From contig NZ_QGTL01000001.1 of the NCBI RefSeq assembly GCF_003182135.1, positions 744,001 through 808,000 on the forward strand: a stretch of 64,000 nucleotides of DNA. Reading direction: 5' to 3'. The DNA is from Nocardia neocaledoniensis (lineage in GTDB: Bacteria > Actinomycetota > Actinomycetes > Mycobacteriales > Mycobacteriaceae). The notes beneath the pieces were generated by a model. It was not told where the DNA came from. It made no database searches and saw only the letters and a program-made list of their open reading frames with translations. Every line of letters begins with the position of its first letter. Within the stretch, counting starts at the first letter, position 1. The position numbers were made by a program, and so were the translations under genes. Shown here in pieces: positions 29,098-39,112 of the stretch.

Positions 29098-31625
29098 TGC
29101 GCGGCGCCATCGGGACCGCCCACATCCTCGACCGGAGCCGGGGCGCCCGCGGGCAGGTCCACCAGCATGGTCAGCCCGCCACCCGGCGTCGGTTCGGCGC
29201 GGACGGTGCCGCCCATCGCCTCGACGAATCCGCGCACGACCGAGAGGCCGAGTCCGACGCCGGTGGTGTTGTCGCGGTCACCCAGCCGCTGGAAGGGCTC
29301 GAACAGCTGCTCCTCGGTTCCGGCGGGGACCCCGGGGCCCACGTCGACGACGGCGATCGACACCCGGTCGCCGTCGTGCTCGGCGGTCACCCGGACAGGC
29401 GTGTCGCGCCCGGCGTGCCGTAGCGCGTTGTCGATCAGATTGGCCAGGACGCGTTCGAGCAGTCCGCTGTCGGCGAGCACGGAGACCTCGCCCACGTCCA
29501 CCTTCACCCGGTCCATCGCGGCCCGACGGAGGCCACGCGTGCCCATCCCGACACTCACCAGCGCGCGATGCACCGCCTCGTCCATGTACACCTGCCGCAG
29601 CTGCGGCGTGACCACGCCGACCGCGAGCCGCGAGGAGTCGAGCAGGTTGCCCACCAGCGCGGTGAGCTGGTCGACCGATTCCTCGATGGCCTCCAGCAGC
29701 TCGCCGGTGTCCTCGGCCGAGAACTCGATGTCGTCGCTGCGCAGACTCGACACGGCGGCCTTGGCCCCGGCCAGCGGCGTGCGCAGATCGTGGCTGACCG
29801 CGGAGAGCAGCGCCCGGCGCAGCCGGTCGGCCTCGAGCAGCGCGGCCGCGGCTCCCGCCTCCTCGGCCAGCCTCGCCTGCCGCACCAGCCCGACCGCCTG
29901 ATTGGCGACCGCGTTGAGCACCGGCCGGTCGGCGGCGCTGAGCGAGCGGCCTGCCAGCAGCAGCTGACTGCGCGCGTCGCCCGCCTCGATGACGGTGTCG
30001 GCCTCCGATCCGCTCGTCGGCGCCGTCGGCCCGACGGAGGCGACGACCTGGTCGCCGCACCGCAGGCTCACCGCGCGGAGTCCGTAGGTCTCGCGCACCT
30101 GCTCGAGCAGCTTCGGCAGATCGGCGCCGTGCAGCACCGAGCCCGCGAACATGGTCAGCAGCTCGGCCTCGCGGGAGGCCTTGCGCGCCTGCATCGTTCG
30201 CTTGGCCGCCATGTCCACCAGGGCCGCGACCGCCACCGCGACGATGAGCAGCACGACCACCGTCACGGCATTGTCCGGCTCGGCCACGGTGAGGCTGTAG
30301 CGCGGCGCGGTGTAGAACCAGTTCAGCAGCAGCCCCGAGAGCAGCGCCGACAGCCCGGCGGGCACGACACCGCCGAACAGCGCCACCGCGACGACGCCGA
30401 CGACGAAGATCGCGCTGAGCCCACCGAGCTGCAGGGTGCCGTCGAGCAGCCACCCGCACAGCACGCTGACCACGACGGGCACGACGATCGCCGCCAGCCA
30501 GGACGCGACCGGTCGGCGCGGGCGCAGCCAGTGCATCCGCAGGCCGCGGTGGGCCTGCTCGTGGGTCACCATGTGCACGTCGATCTTGCCCGAGCGCTGC
30601 ACGACCGTGGAGCCGATGCCCTCGTCGAGCATCCTGGCCCACCGCGAGCGCCGCGAGGTGCCGAGCACGAGTTGGGTGGCGTTGACCTCGCGCGCGAAGT
30701 CGAGCAGCGCGGTGGGGACGTCGTCACCGGTCACCGTGTGCAGCGAGGCGCCGAGGCCGGTGGCCAGCTCGCGGAGTTTGGCCATCCGCGCGGTGGAGAC
30801 CCCGGCCAGCCCGTCCCCGCGCACCACGTGCACGACCACCAGATCGGCGCTGGACTTCGAGGCGATCCGGCCCGCCCTGCGCACGATCGTCTCCGATTCG
30901 GGCCCACCGGTGACCGCGACGACCACGCGTTCGCGCGCCTCCCAGAGCTCGGTGATCTTGTGATCGGCCCGGTACTTCGCCAGCGCGGCATCGACCTGAT
31001 CGGCCAGCCACAACAGCGCCAGTTCGCGCAGCGCGGTCAGGTTGCCTGGGCGGAAATAATTGCGCAGGGCCGCGTCGATCTTGTCGGCGGCGTAGACGTT
31101 GCCGTGGGAGAGCCTGCGCCGCAACGCTTCCGGCGTGAGGTCGACCAGCTCGACCTGATCGGCGCCGCGGACCACCGCGTCGGGGACGGTCTCGCGCTGC
31201 TCGATCCCGGTGATCTGCTGGACGACGTCGTTGAGACTCTCCAGGTGCTGCACGTTGACCGTCGAGATGACGTCGATGCCGGCGGCGAGCAACTGCTCGA
31301 CGTCCTGCCAGCGCTTCTCGTGCACACTGCCCGGCGCGTTCGTGTGCGCCAGCTCGTCGACGAGCACGACGGCGGGCTTGCGCGCCAGCACGGCGTCGAC
31401 GTCGAGTTCCGGCAGCTCTGTGCCCCGGTAGGCGATCAGCTTGGGCGGAATCCGCTCGATGCCCTCGAGCAGTTCGGCGGTCTTCTTCCGGCCGTGGGTC
31501 TCCACCACGGCCGCCACCACATCGCGTCCGCGTTCCAGCCGCCGGTGCGCCTCGCCGAGCATGGCGTAGGTCTTGCCGACGCCCGGCGCGGCACCGAGGT
31601 AGATGCGCAGTTGTCCGCGTTTCAC
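29094..31625 (-). CDS. kdpD: Sensor histidine kinase KdpD
   Basis: 843 residues. The N-terminal KdpD domain has Walker A GAAPGVGKT at 11-19 and 'VVVDELAHTNAPG'-like Walker B. A USP-like domain, four membrane helices (about 380-490), a GAF-like region and a kinase core follow; the core has H612 in VSHDLRTPL, N-box 'NLIDNALRHA' and 'GVGLGLSVVRG'. It senses K+ limitation or turgor. GTG at 31625 is chosen because the stop of a 54-codon upstream gene overlaps it (GTGA) and mycobacterial KdpD begins the same way (KRGxLRIYLGAAPG). A longer frame reaching an ATG at 31715 would overlap that gene. Confidence 0.96.
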   Translation of the reverse strand: MKRGQLRIYLGAAPGVGKTYAMLGEAHRRLERGRDVVAAVVETHGRKKTAELLEGIERIPPKLIAYRGTELPELDVDAVLARKPAVVLVDELAHTNAPGSVHEKRWQDVEQLLAAGIDVISTVNVQHLESLNDVVQQITGIEQRETVPDAVVRGADQVELVDLTPEALRRRLSHGNVYAADKIDAALRNYFRPGNLTALRELALLWLADQVDAALAKYRADHKITELWEARERVVVAVTGGPESETIVRRAGRIASKSSADLVVVHVVRGDGLAGVSTARMAKLRELATGLGASLHTVTGDDVPTALLDFAREVNATQLVLGTSRRSRWARMLDEGIGSTVVQRSGKIDVHMVTHEQAHRGLRMHWLRPRRPVASWLAAIVVPVVVSVLCGWLLDGTLQLGGLSAIFVVGVVAVALFGGVVPAGLSALLSGLLLNWFYTAPRYSLTVAEPDNAVTVVVLLIVAVAVAALVDMAAKRTMQARKASREAELLTMFAGSVLHGADLPKLLEQVRETYGLRAVSLRCGDQVVASVGPTAPTSGSEADTVIEAGDARSQLLLAGRSLSAADRPVLNAVANQAVGLVRQARLAEEAGAAAALLEADRLRRALLSAVSHDLRTPLAGAKAAVSSLRSDDIEFSAEDTGELLEAIEESVDQLTALVGNLLDSSRLAVGVVTPQLRQVYMDEAVHRALVSVGMGTRGLRRAAMDRVKVDVGEVSVLADSGLLERVLANLIDNALRHAGRDTPVRVTAEHDGDRVSIAVVDVGPGVPAGTEEQLFEPFQRLGDRDNTTGVGLGLSVVRGFVEAMGGTVRAEPTPGGGLTMLVDLPAGAPAPVEDVGGPDGAAQ

Positions 31626-31786
31626 CTGTCCATCATCGCGTGTCGCGGGGCCGCGGCCGTCGGCCGGACCGGCAACACATCGATCACCGTCATCGGGGCG
31701 TGCGCGGCGTTCCACCGCCCGAGCGCCCTGATCACCAGCAGCGCGGCGACGAAACCGACGATCACCGCAATGGTCACTGCAGACAC
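31622..31786 (-). CDS. 54-residue single-pass membrane protein co-translated with kdpD
   Basis: GTG start with AAGAAGGA 6 nt upstream. Residues 3-20 form a hydrophobic helix (VTIAVIVGFVAALLVIRALG), followed by a basic/neutral tail ending 'AAAPRHAMMDR'. Its TGA overlaps the GTG of kdpD, a classic coupling arrangement, and the shared RNA explains why kdpD lacks its own clear ribosome site. I do not recognise a family. It may tune KdpD in the membrane, as small peptides do for other sensor kinases; that is inference. Short genes like this are easily missed. Confidence 0.7.
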   Translation of the reverse strand: MSAVTIAVIVGFVAALLVIRALGRWNAAHAPMTVIDVLPVRPTAAAPRHAMMDR

Positions 31787-31980
31787 CGCGATCCTTCTTT
31801 CCGTGAACGGGACCGGCCGCGACGATCGCGGGACCGGCGCCTCACTTTCTACCGCCGCGCACCGGCTCCGACCTCGATCTTTACGGCGTGTTGACGGCTA
31901 ACCGGCCCGCCTTGACGGGATCCTCACACCGGCCGCGGCCGTCGGCGTCAACATTCCGCAAAGGCCGTGCCGCCCGGCGC

Positions 31981-31996
31981 TAAGGAGTCGTAAGGA
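31981..31996 (+). promoter_or_regulatory. Candidate KdpE direct repeat (TAAGGA-n4-TAAGGA)
   Basis: Two perfect TAAGGA hexamers 10 bp apart in the kdpD/kdp divergent gap (31787-32066), 70 bp upstream of the first kdp peptide gene. OmpR-family regulators bind tandem half-sites at this spacing. TTGACG at about 31895 is a possible -35. The remaining bases of the 280-bp gap show no other feature. Confidence 0.5.
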
Positions 31997-32066
31997 AACC
32001 ACGCCGAGCCCCCTTCCGGAGTTTCACTCACTAGGCGCTCCACGTCGGAGCGCAAGGAGGTTGGAA

Positions 32067-32150
32067 ATGTCTGTCGTGGTGTTCACGGTGCTCACCGTGG
32101 CGATCTTCGCGCTGCTGGGCGTGATCCAGCGAGGGGTGGAGAAGCTGTGA
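32067..32150 (+). CDS. 27-residue membrane peptide preceding kdpF
   Basis: ATG with a near-perfect AAGGAGG 6 nt upstream. The product MSVVVFTVLTVAIFALLGVI plus QRGVEKL is one membrane helix with a short amphipathic end. Its TGA overlaps the GTG of kdpF (GTGA), so it leads a chain of coupled genes. I recall similar short frames before kdpF in other actinobacteria. It may be a second KdpF-like subunit or a leader that drives translation of kdpF. Confidence 0.7.
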   Translation: MSVVVFTVLTVAIFALLGVIQRGVEKL

Positions 32151-32233
32151 TCGCGAACCTTGTCGGTCTGGCTCTGGCCGTTCTCGTCGCCGTGTACATG
32201 GTCGCGGCGCTGCTCTTCCCCGAGAGGTTCTAG
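32147..32233 (+). CDS. kdpF: K+-transporting ATPase subunit KdpF
   Basis: 28 residues, MIANLVGLALAVLVAVYMVA then ALLFPERF, the typical single-helix KdpF ending in a 'LLxPERF' motif. It stabilises the KdpFABC complex in the membrane. It starts at GTG overlapping the preceding peptide gene; its TAG is followed at once by the GTG of kdpA. Confidence 0.9.
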   Translation: MIANLVGLALAVLVAVYMVAALLFPERF

Positions 32234-33904
32234 GTGAACACGACAACAGCGGGGATCGCGTTCGTCGCGGCCCTGGTCATCACGCTGGCCCTGGTCCACG
32301 TGCCGCTCGGCGACTACATGTACCGCGTCTACAGCAGTGACAAGCACTCCCGCGCCGAGCGGCTGATCTACCGCGCCATCGGCGCGAAACCGGAGGTCGA
32401 GCAGACCTGGCCGGTCTACGCCCGCAGCGTGCTGGCGTTCTCGGCGGTCGGCATCCTGTTCCTGTTCTTCTTCCAGCTGGCGCAGGGTGCGCTGCCGCTG
32501 CACCTGAACGACCCCGGCACCGAGCTGACGCCGGCGCTGGCCTGGAACACCGCCGTCAGCTTCGTGACGAACACGAACTGGCAGAACTACTCCGGTGAGT
32601 CCACCCAGGGCCACCTGGTGCAGATGGCCGGCCTGGCGGTGCAGAACTTCGTCTCCGCGGCCGTCGGCATGGCGGTGGCGGTGGCGCTGGTGCGCGGCTT
32701 CGCGCGCCGCCACACCGGTGACCTCGGCAACTTCTGGGTCGACCTGGTGCGCGGCACCCTGCGGATCCTGCTGCCGATCGCGTTCGTCTTCGCGATCGTG
32801 CTGGTCGCCGGCGGCCTCATCCAGAACTTCCACCTGCACGATCAGCTCGCCCAGACCATCGGCGGCACCGAGCAGATGCTGACCGGCGGCCCCGTGGCCA
32901 GCCAGGAGGTCATCAAGGAACTCGGCACCAACGGTGGCGGCTTCTACAACGCCAACTCGGCGCATCCGTTCGAGAACGCGAGCACCTGGACGAACTTCCT
33001 GGAGATCTTCCTGCTCCTGGTGATCTCGTTCTCGCTGCCGCGCACCTTCGGCCGGATGGTCGGCAGCAGCAAGCAGGGTTTCGCGATCGTCGCGGTGATG
33101 GGCACGATCGCGCTGATCAGCGTCGGGCTGACCAACCTGTTCCAGCTGCAGCACCACGGCACGGTGCCGACCGCGATCGGCGCGTCCATGGAGGGCGTGG
33201 AAACCCGCTTCGGCGTGGCGAACTCGGCCACCTTCGCGGCCTCGACCACGCTCACCTCGACCGGCGCGGTGGATTCGTTCCACGATTCCTACACCAGCCT
33301 CGGCGGCCTGATGACGATGTTCAACATGCAGCTGGGCGAGGTGGCGCCCGGCGGCGTCGGCTCCGGCCTGTACGGCATGCTGATCCTCGCCGTGATCACG
33401 GTGTTCGTGGCGGGCCTGATGGTCGGCCGCACGCCGGAGTATCTCGGCAAGAAGATCACTCCGCGCGAGATCAAGCTGGCCGCCTCCTACTTCCTGGTGA
33501 GCCCGCTGATCGTGCTGATCGGCACGGCCATCGCGATGGCCATGCCCGGCCAGCGTGCGAGCATGCTCAACAGCGGGCCGCACGGTCTCTCAGAAGTGCT
33601 GTACGCCTTCACCTCCGCGGCCAACAACAACGGTTCCGCCTTCGCCGGTCTCACCGGCAACACCGAGTGGTTCAACACCGCCCTCGGCCTCGCGATGGCG
33701 TTCGGCCGGTTCCTGCCGATCATCTTCGTGCTGGCGCTGGCCGGTTCGCTGGCCCAGCAGGGCTCCACTCCCGCGTCGATCGGCACGCTGCCGACGCACC
33801 GGCCGCAGTTCGTCGGCATGGTCGTCGGCGTGACCGTGATCCTGGTCGCGCTCACCTTCCTGCCCGCCCTCGCGCTCGGGCCGCTCGCCGAAGGAATTCA
33901 CTGA
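32234..33904 (+). CDS. kdpA: K+-transporting ATPase subunit KdpA
   Basis: 556 residues, about 10 membrane helices; the K+-selective channel-like subunit related to Trk/Ktr. Selectivity-loop signatures are visible: '[13 protein letters not shown]', '[20 protein letters not shown]', '[13 protein letters not shown]' and '[16 protein letters not shown]'. It begins immediately after kdpF and ends one base before kdpB. Part of the K+-scavenging system controlled by KdpDE. Confidence 0.98.
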   Translation: MNTTTAGIAFVAALVITLALVHVPLGDYMYRVYSSDKHSRAERLIYRAIGAKPEVEQTWPVYARSVLAFSAVGILFLFFFQLAQGALPLHLNDPGTELTPALAWNTAVSFVTNTNWQNYSGESTQGHLVQMAGLAVQNFVSAAVGMAVAVALVRGFARRHTGDLGNFWVDLVRGTLRILLPIAFVFAIVLVAGGLIQNFHLHDQLAQTIGGTEQMLTGGPVASQEVIKELGTNGGGFYNANSAHPFENASTWTNFLEIFLLLVISFSLPRTFGRMVGSSKQGFAIVAVMGTIALISVGLTNLFQLQHHGTVPTAIGASMEGVETRFGVANSATFAASTTLTSTGAVDSFHDSYTSLGGLMTMFNMQLGEVAPGGVGSGLYGMLILAVITVFVAGLMVGRTPEYLGKKITPREIKLAASYFLVSPLIVLIGTAIAMAMPGQRASMLNSGPHGLSEVLYAFTSAANNNGSAFAGLTGNTEWFNTALGLAMAFGRFLPIIFVLALAGSLAQQGSTPASIGTLPTHRPQFVGMVVGVTVILVALTFLPALALGPLAEGIH

Positions 33905-33905
33905 A

Positions 33906-36053
33906 ATGACCAGTCCCACCCTCGAAACACCGGCCGCGCCGCGGCCCGAGCACCGGACCAAGGGCGTGCAGAAGGGCGTCCTCGAGCCGAAGCTGCTGCT
34001 CACTTCGCTGCCCGACGCACTGCGCAAACTCGATCCGCGCACGCTGTGGAAGAACCCCGTCATGCTGATCGTCGAGGTCGGCGCGGTGTGGTCGACCATC
34101 CTCGCGATCGCCGATCCGAGCTTCTTCGCCTGGGCGATCGTGGTCTGGCTGTGGCTGACCGTCGTGTTCGCCAACCTGGCCGAGGCCGTCGCCGAAGGAC
34201 GCGGCAAGGCGCAGGCCGACACCCTGCGCAAGGCCAAGACCGACACCGTCGCCCGCCGGCTGGCCGACTGGACCCCCGGCGGCCGCATCGTCGAGGAGCG
34301 CGTCGCCGCTCCCGAACTGCGCCGCGGCGACTACGTCGTGGTCGAAGCCGGACAGGTCATCCCCGGTGACGGCGACGTCGTCGAAGGCATCGCCTCGGTC
34401 GACGAATCGGCCATCACCGGCGAATCCGCGCCGGTGATCCGCGAATCCGGCGGCGACCGCTCGGCGGTCACCGGTGGCACCACGGTGCTCTCGGACCGGA
34501 TCGTCGTGCGGATCACCCAGGAGCCGGGCGCCAGCTTCATCGACAAGATGATCGCCCTCGTCGAAGGCGCCAGCCGCCAGAAGACGCCGAACGAGATCGC
34601 GCTCAACATCCTGCTGGCCGCGCTGACGATCATCTTCGTGTTCGCGGTGACCACGTTGCAGCCGCTGGCGATCTTCGCCAAGTCGAACAACCCCGGGGTG
34701 CCGGACACCTCGGCGTTGGACGCACACGGCATCACCGGCATCGTGCTGGTCTCGCTGCTGGTCTGCCTCATCCCGACCACCATCGGCGCGCTGCTCTCGG
34801 CCATCGGCATCGCCGGCATGGACCGCCTCGTGCAGCGCAATGTGCTGGCCATGTCGGGCCGCGCGGTCGAGGCCGCCGGTGACGTGAACACCCTGCTGCT
34901 GGACAAGACCGGAACCATCACCCTCGGCAACCGCCAGGCCGCCGAATTCGTGCCGATGCCGGGCATTCCCGACGACGAGCTGGCCGACGCGGCACAGCTG
35001 TCCAGCCTCGCCGACGAGACGCCGGAGGGGCGCTCGATCGTCGTGTTCGCCAAGCAGGCGTTCAACAAGCGGGAACGCTCGGCGGGCGAACTGCCAGGGG
35101 CCACCTGGGTGGAGTTCACCGCGCAGACCCGCATGTCCGGTGTCGATCTCGCCGACGGGCACCAGCTGCGCAAGGGGGCAGCGGGTGCGGTCACCGAATG
35201 GGTTCGCGCCCAAGGCGGTTCGGTGCCGGCGCAGGCCACTGAGATCGTCGACGGCATCTCCGCCTCGGGCGGCACGCCACTGGTGGTCGGTGAGGTCAAG
35301 GACGGCACCCCGCGTCTGCTCGGCGTCATCCACCTCAAGGACGTCGTCAAGCAGGGCATGCGCGAACGCTTCGACGAGATGCGCCGGATGGGCATCCGCA
35401 CCGTCATGATCACCGGTGACAATCCGTTGACCGCCAAGGCGATCGCCGACGAGGCGGGCGTGGACGATTTCCTCGCCGAGGCCACGCCGGAGGACAAACT
35501 CGCCCTCATCAAGAAGGAGCAGGACGGCGGCCGGCTGGTCGCCATGACCGGCGACGGCACCAACGACGCGCCCGCCCTGGCCCAGGCCGACGTGGGCGTG
35601 GCGATGAACACCGGCACCTCGGCCGCCAAAGAGGCGGGCAACATGGTCGATCTGGACTCGGACCCGACCAAACTGATCGAGATCGTCGAGATCGGCAAGC
35701 AGCTGCTGATCACTCGTGGCGCGCTCACCACGTTCTCCATCGCCAACGACATCGCCAAGTACTTCGCGATCATTCCGGCGTTGTTCGTGGCACTGTTCCC
35801 CGGCCTGGACGCGCTCAACATCATGCGCCTGGCCAGCCCGCAGTCGGCGATCCTGTCCGCGGTCGTCTTCAACGCGATCATCATCGTGGCGCTGATTCCG
35901 CTGGCGCTGCGCGGTGTCGACTACCGGCCGAGCAACGCCTCGACGTTGTTGAGCCGCAATCTGACGATCTACGGCCTGGGCGGCATCATCGCGCCGTTCC
36001 TCGGCATCAAGATCATCGACCTGCTCGTCCAACTCCTCCCCGGGATGTCCTGA
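33906..36053 (+). CDS. kdpB: K+-transporting ATPase catalytic subunit KdpB
   Basis: 715 residues, P-type ATPase. The phosphorylated Asp is D333 in [11 protein letters not shown]; the actuator loop ('[16 protein letters not shown]'), '[14 protein letters not shown]' and '[18 protein letters not shown]' are intact. The '[20 protein letters not shown]' segment is KdpB-specific. It hydrolyses ATP to drive K+ uptake through KdpA. Spacing to kdpC is one base. Confidence 0.98.
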   Translation: MTSPTLETPAAPRPEHRTKGVQKGVLEPKLLLTSLPDALRKLDPRTLWKNPVMLIVEVGAVWSTILAIADPSFFAWAIVVWLWLTVVFANLAEAVAEGRGKAQADTLRKAKTDTVARRLADWTPGGRIVEERVAAPELRRGDYVVVEAGQVIPGDGDVVEGIASVDESAITGESAPVIRESGGDRSAVTGGTTVLSDRIVVRITQEPGASFIDKMIALVEGASRQKTPNEIALNILLAALTIIFVFAVTTLQPLAIFAKSNNPGVPDTSALDAHGITGIVLVSLLVCLIPTTIGALLSAIGIAGMDRLVQRNVLAMSGRAVEAAGDVNTLLLDKTGTITLGNRQAAEFVPMPGIPDDELADAAQLSSLADETPEGRSIVVFAKQAFNKRERSAGELPGATWVEFTAQTRMSGVDLADGHQLRKGAAGAVTEWVRAQGGSVPAQATEIVDGISASGGTPLVVGEVKDGTPRLLGVIHLKDVVKQGMRERFDEMRRMGIRTVMITGDNPLTAKAIADEAGVDDFLAEATPEDKLALIKKEQDGGRLVAMTGDGTNDAPALAQADVGVAMNTGTSAAKEAGNMVDLDSDPTKLIEIVEIGKQLLITRGALTTFSIANDIAKYFAIIPALFVALFPGLDALNIMRLASPQSAILSAVVFNAIIIVALIPLALRGVDYRPSNASTLLSRNLTIYGLGGIIAPFLGIKIIDLLVQLLPGMS

Positions 36054-36054
36054 A

Positions 36055-36924
36055 ATGCGTATGTCAACCTGGATCCGCCAGCACCTGGCCGCCCTGCGCG
36101 CTCTGCTCGTGCTGACCGTGATCACCGGAATCGTGTATCCCGTCGCGGTGTTCGCGGTGGCGCAGCTGCCCGGGCTGAACGACAAGGCCGACGGCTCGCT
36201 CATCGAGCGGGACGGAAAACTGGTGGGCTCCAGCCTGATCGGGCAGTCGTTCACCGACGCCGACGGCAACGCCATGACGCAGTACTTCCAGAGCCGCCCG
36301 TCGGCCGCGGGCGACGGCTACGACCCGCTGTCCACCGCCGCGAGCAACCTCGGCCCGGAGGACATCGTCGACACGCCCGCCCGCAAGAGTCTGCTCACCA
36401 CCGTGTGCACCCGCTCGAAGGAGGTCGGCGACCGTGAGGGGGTCGACGGCGCCCGGCAGTTCTGCACGAAAGACGGTGTGGGAGCGGTGCTCTCGGTGAT
36501 CGGCCCGCGTGACGACGACGGCGACGTGTCGCGGCCGGCGCAGGTCGTCAGCGTCAACGAGCTGTGCCCGGCGCGGCCGTTCCTGAGCACCTTCCGCGGC
36601 GCGGCGGTGGAATGCGCGAAGGAGGGCGAGGACTACTCGGTCGGGCGGATCATCCCGATCCTCGGCGACGCACCGGTCGACGCCGCCGTTCCCGCGGACG
36701 CGGTCACCGCCAGCGGCAGCGGGCTCGATCCGCACATCTCCCCCGAGTACGCGGCCATCCAGGTCGCCCGGGTGGCGCGGGTCCGCGGGATCACCGCGGA
36801 GCAGGTCAGCGAGCTGGTCGCGGCGCACACCGCCGGACGCACCCTGGGTTTCCTCGGTGAGCCGCGCGTGAACGTCGTCGAGCTCAATCTCGCACTGGAC
36901 GAGCGCTTCCCGTTCCAGGGCTGA
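36055..36924 (+). CDS. kdpC: K+-transporting ATPase subunit KdpC with a cysteine-bearing insertion
   Basis: 289 residues, about 100 longer than E. coli or mycobacterial KdpC. The membrane helix (12-38) and the family motifs '[15 protein letters not shown]', 'ASNLGP' and '[21 protein letters not shown]' are normal. Between them, residues ~107-210 form an insertion with four Cys (118, 137, 171, 187), predicted to be outside the membrane and able to form two disulfides. KdpC stabilises nucleotide binding in the complex. ATG at 36055 is used; a second ATG two codons later is possible. Confidence 0.94.
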   Translation: MRMSTWIRQHLAALRALLVLTVITGIVYPVAVFAVAQLPGLNDKADGSLIERDGKLVGSSLIGQSFTDADGNAMTQYFQSRPSAAGDGYDPLSTAASNLGPEDIVDTPARKSLLTTVCTRSKEVGDREGVDGARQFCTKDGVGAVLSVIGPRDDDGDVSRPAQVVSVNELCPARPFLSTFRGAAVECAKEGEDYSVGRIIPILGDAPVDAAVPADAVTASGSGLDPHISPEYAAIQVARVARVRGITAEQVSELVAAHTAGRTLGFLGEPRVNVVELNLALDERFPFQG

Positions 36925-36929
36925 CGCAC

Positions 36930-36970
36930 CGACTCGGGGCCGGACCCGGCACGGATCCGGCCCCGAGTCG
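36930..36970. terminator. Bidirectional terminator between kdpC and the debranching-enzyme gene
   Basis: 15-bp perfect stem (36930-36944 with 36956-36970) and 11-nt loop, starting 6 bp after the kdpC stop and touching the stop of the convergent gene. Confidence 0.85.
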
Positions 36971-39112
36971 CTACTGGTCTTCGTCGGTGATCAGCGCCCA
37001 GCCGTCGGGCAGTCCGGTCACCGTCACCGCCGACCCGCACACCTCGAGCCCGACGGTGGCGTCACCGAGCCGGAACTCCGACATCCGGACGCAGCCCCAC
37101 GCCTCGGGGATCTGCGGCCGCAGGGTGAGCGTCTTGGCGGGCACATCGGGATCGAGCCCGAGGAACGAGCGCACCAGCAGCAACGGCGCCGCGCTCGCCC
37201 ACGCCTGCGGCGAGCACGAGGTCGGATACGGCACCGGCGCCGCGAACCTGGCGCGCGGGAAACCACAGAACAATTCGGGCAGGCGGCCGTCGAACGCGGC
37301 GGCGGCGTCGAGCAGACCGCCCGCCAGCTTGGTCGCCAGCTCCACCGCGCCGGGCACGTGCTGATACCGCATGAGCCCGGCGACCGCGATCGCCGTGTCG
37401 TGCGGCCACACCGACCCGCAGTGGTAGCTCATCGGGTTGTAGGCGCCCATATTCGAGGCCAGGGTGCGCAGCCCGAAACCCGAATCCATCTCCGCCTTGG
37501 CCAGATTCGCGATGAGGATCTCGGCGTGCTCGTCGGTCGCGATGCCCGACCACAGGCAGTGGGCGGCATTGCTGGTCAAGGCATCGATCTGGCGCTTGCT
37601 GCCGTCCAGTGCCACGGCGTACCAGCCGCACTGGGGTAGCCAGAACTGTTCGGCGAACTTGGTCCGCAACTCGGCGGCCCGTTCGCGCATCCGCGTGGCC
37701 AGCGCGGGATCGTCGAAGGCGTCGGCCAGTTCGGCCCGCGCCAGGTAGGCCGCGTACACGTAGCCCTGGACCTCGCACAGGGCGATCGGCGCCTGCGCGA
37801 TGTGGCCCGCCGCGTCGTTGATCCCGTCGAAGCTGTCCTTCCAGCCCTGGTTGATCAGGCCGCGGTCGGTGGCGCGCACGTATTCGACGAAGCCGTCGTC
37901 GTCGCGATCACCGAAGTCGGTGATCCAGCCGATCGCCGCGTCGGCCGCGGGCAGCAGCGTCGCGATGGAGGCCGGTTCGGCGCCCCAGCGCAGACATTCG
38001 GCGAGCAGCATCACGAACAGCGGTGTGGCGTCGACGGTTCCGTAGTAGATCTGGCCGCCGAGCACCTGCCCGACCGCGGGACCACGCCGCATCTCGTGCA
38101 TGATCCGGCCCGGCTCCTCCTCCACCAGCGGATCCACTGTCTGGCCCTGCAACTCGGCCAGCTGCTGCAGGGTACCGAGCGCGAGATCGGTTTCCAGCGG
38201 CAGCGACATCCAGGCGGTGAGCAGCGAGTCGCGGCCGAACAACGTCATGAACCATGGCGCGCCCGCCGCGACGAACGGCCTGCCGGTGCCGGTATCGGTA
38301 TGGATCTGCAACGCGCCGAGATCGCTCTCGCTGCGGCGCAGTATCCGGTTGAGCAGGGCCGAATCGGCGGTGATGTCGGTGGCGGTGGCCCGCCACGCCT
38401 GGATCTTGCGCACCGGCTCGCTGGCCCGGTACCGCTCGCCCGGCGTGCCCTGCATCTGCGGGCGCTGCGCCGCCCCCGCGGGCTGGGCCGTGATCTCGGT
38501 CTGCCAGCGACCACCGGCGGGCACGACCACCCGCCAGATCATGGTGCCGGGCAACACCATCGGCTCGATCGTGGAGGTGAGCGCGAGCCCGCGCGACAGG
38601 TCGGCCCGGTCGTGCAGCAGCAGTTCACCGTCGGAGGTCGTCATCTCCGCCCGGTGCCCGCCCATCCGGCCTTCCTTCACCGAGAACAGGTCGACGAAAT
38701 CGGCGTCGACGTGCAGCTCGAGCACCACGGCGGTGGCCTCGCGGCTCATGTTCTCCAACGTGATCAGCTCGTGCATGCCCTCGGCGACGAGCCGGTCGCG
38801 CACCACGAGCAGTGTGCTGTCAGCCCGGCCCTGCTGCGGCGGTCGCCGCAGCACGAACCGGGCCGCGAAGGCCTCGGGGCTCAGGACCGACAGCGGCTCG
38901 GGCCGCTTGCCGTCGATCATGAGCTCCCAGCGCGAAATCACCCTGGCGTCACGGAAGAACAACCCCTGCGGCTTGCCCGGCTCGATGTCGCCGAGCCGAT
39001 CGGACAGGCTGAAGGTGCCGCCTTCGACCAGGGTGACATTGCCTCCGTTGCCGCCGAGCCCGGCGGGTTCCCCCGCGTTGAGCGGGCTCGGCGACTCGCT
39101 GTTCAGGGTCAT
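36971..39112 (-). CDS. Glycogen-debranching-type amylo-alpha-1,6-glucosidase
   Basis: 713 residues. The N-terminal debranching domain starts at 'LVEGGTFSLSDRLGDI' and runs through 'GLFFRDARVISRWEL'. The C-terminal (alpha/alpha)6 catalytic domain has 'WFMTLFGRDSLLTAWMSL' (likely catalytic Asp), 'NQGWKDSFDGI' and 'YHCGSVWPHDTAIAV'. It is related to GH63/GH133-like enzymes that trim alpha-glucans or alpha-glucosides. No signal peptide is seen. The ATG overlaps the stop of the glycosyltransferase gene (ATGA), so the two are made together, probably in a stress-linked sugar pathway. Confidence 0.9.
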   Translation of the reverse strand: MTLNSESPSPLNAGEPAGLGGNGGNVTLVEGGTFSLSDRLGDIEPGKPQGLFFRDARVISRWELMIDGKRPEPLSVLSPEAFAARFVLRRPPQQGRADSTLLVVRDRLVAEGMHELITLENMSREATAVVLELHVDADFVDLFSVKEGRMGGHRAEMTTSDGELLLHDRADLSRGLALTSTIEPMVLPGTMIWRVVVPAGGRWQTEITAQPAGAAQRPQMQGTPGERYRASEPVRKIQAWRATATDITADSALLNRILRRSESDLGALQIHTDTGTGRPFVAAGAPWFMTLFGRDSLLTAWMSLPLETDLALGTLQQLAELQGQTVDPLVEEEPGRIMHEMRRGPAVGQVLGGQIYYGTVDATPLFVMLLAECLRWGAEPASIATLLPAADAAIGWITDFGDRDDDGFVEYVRATDRGLINQGWKDSFDGINDAAGHIAQAPIALCEVQGYVYAAYLARAELADAFDDPALATRMRERAAELRTKFAEQFWLPQCGWYAVALDGSKRQIDALTSNAAHCLWSGIATDEHAEILIANLAKAEMDSGFGLRTLASNMGAYNPMSYHCGSVWPHDTAIAVAGLMRYQHVPGAVELATKLAGGLLDAAAAFDGRLPELFCGFPRARFAAPVPYPTSCSPQAWASAAPLLLVRSFLGLDPDVPAKTLTLRPQIPEAWGCVRMSEFRLGDATVGLEVCGSAVTVTGLPDGWALITDEDQ

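Noticed and set aside
33852..36275. Long minus-strand frame opposite kdpB
   Set aside because: Shadow of kdpB caused by codon bias; kdpB has complete P-type ATPase motifs.
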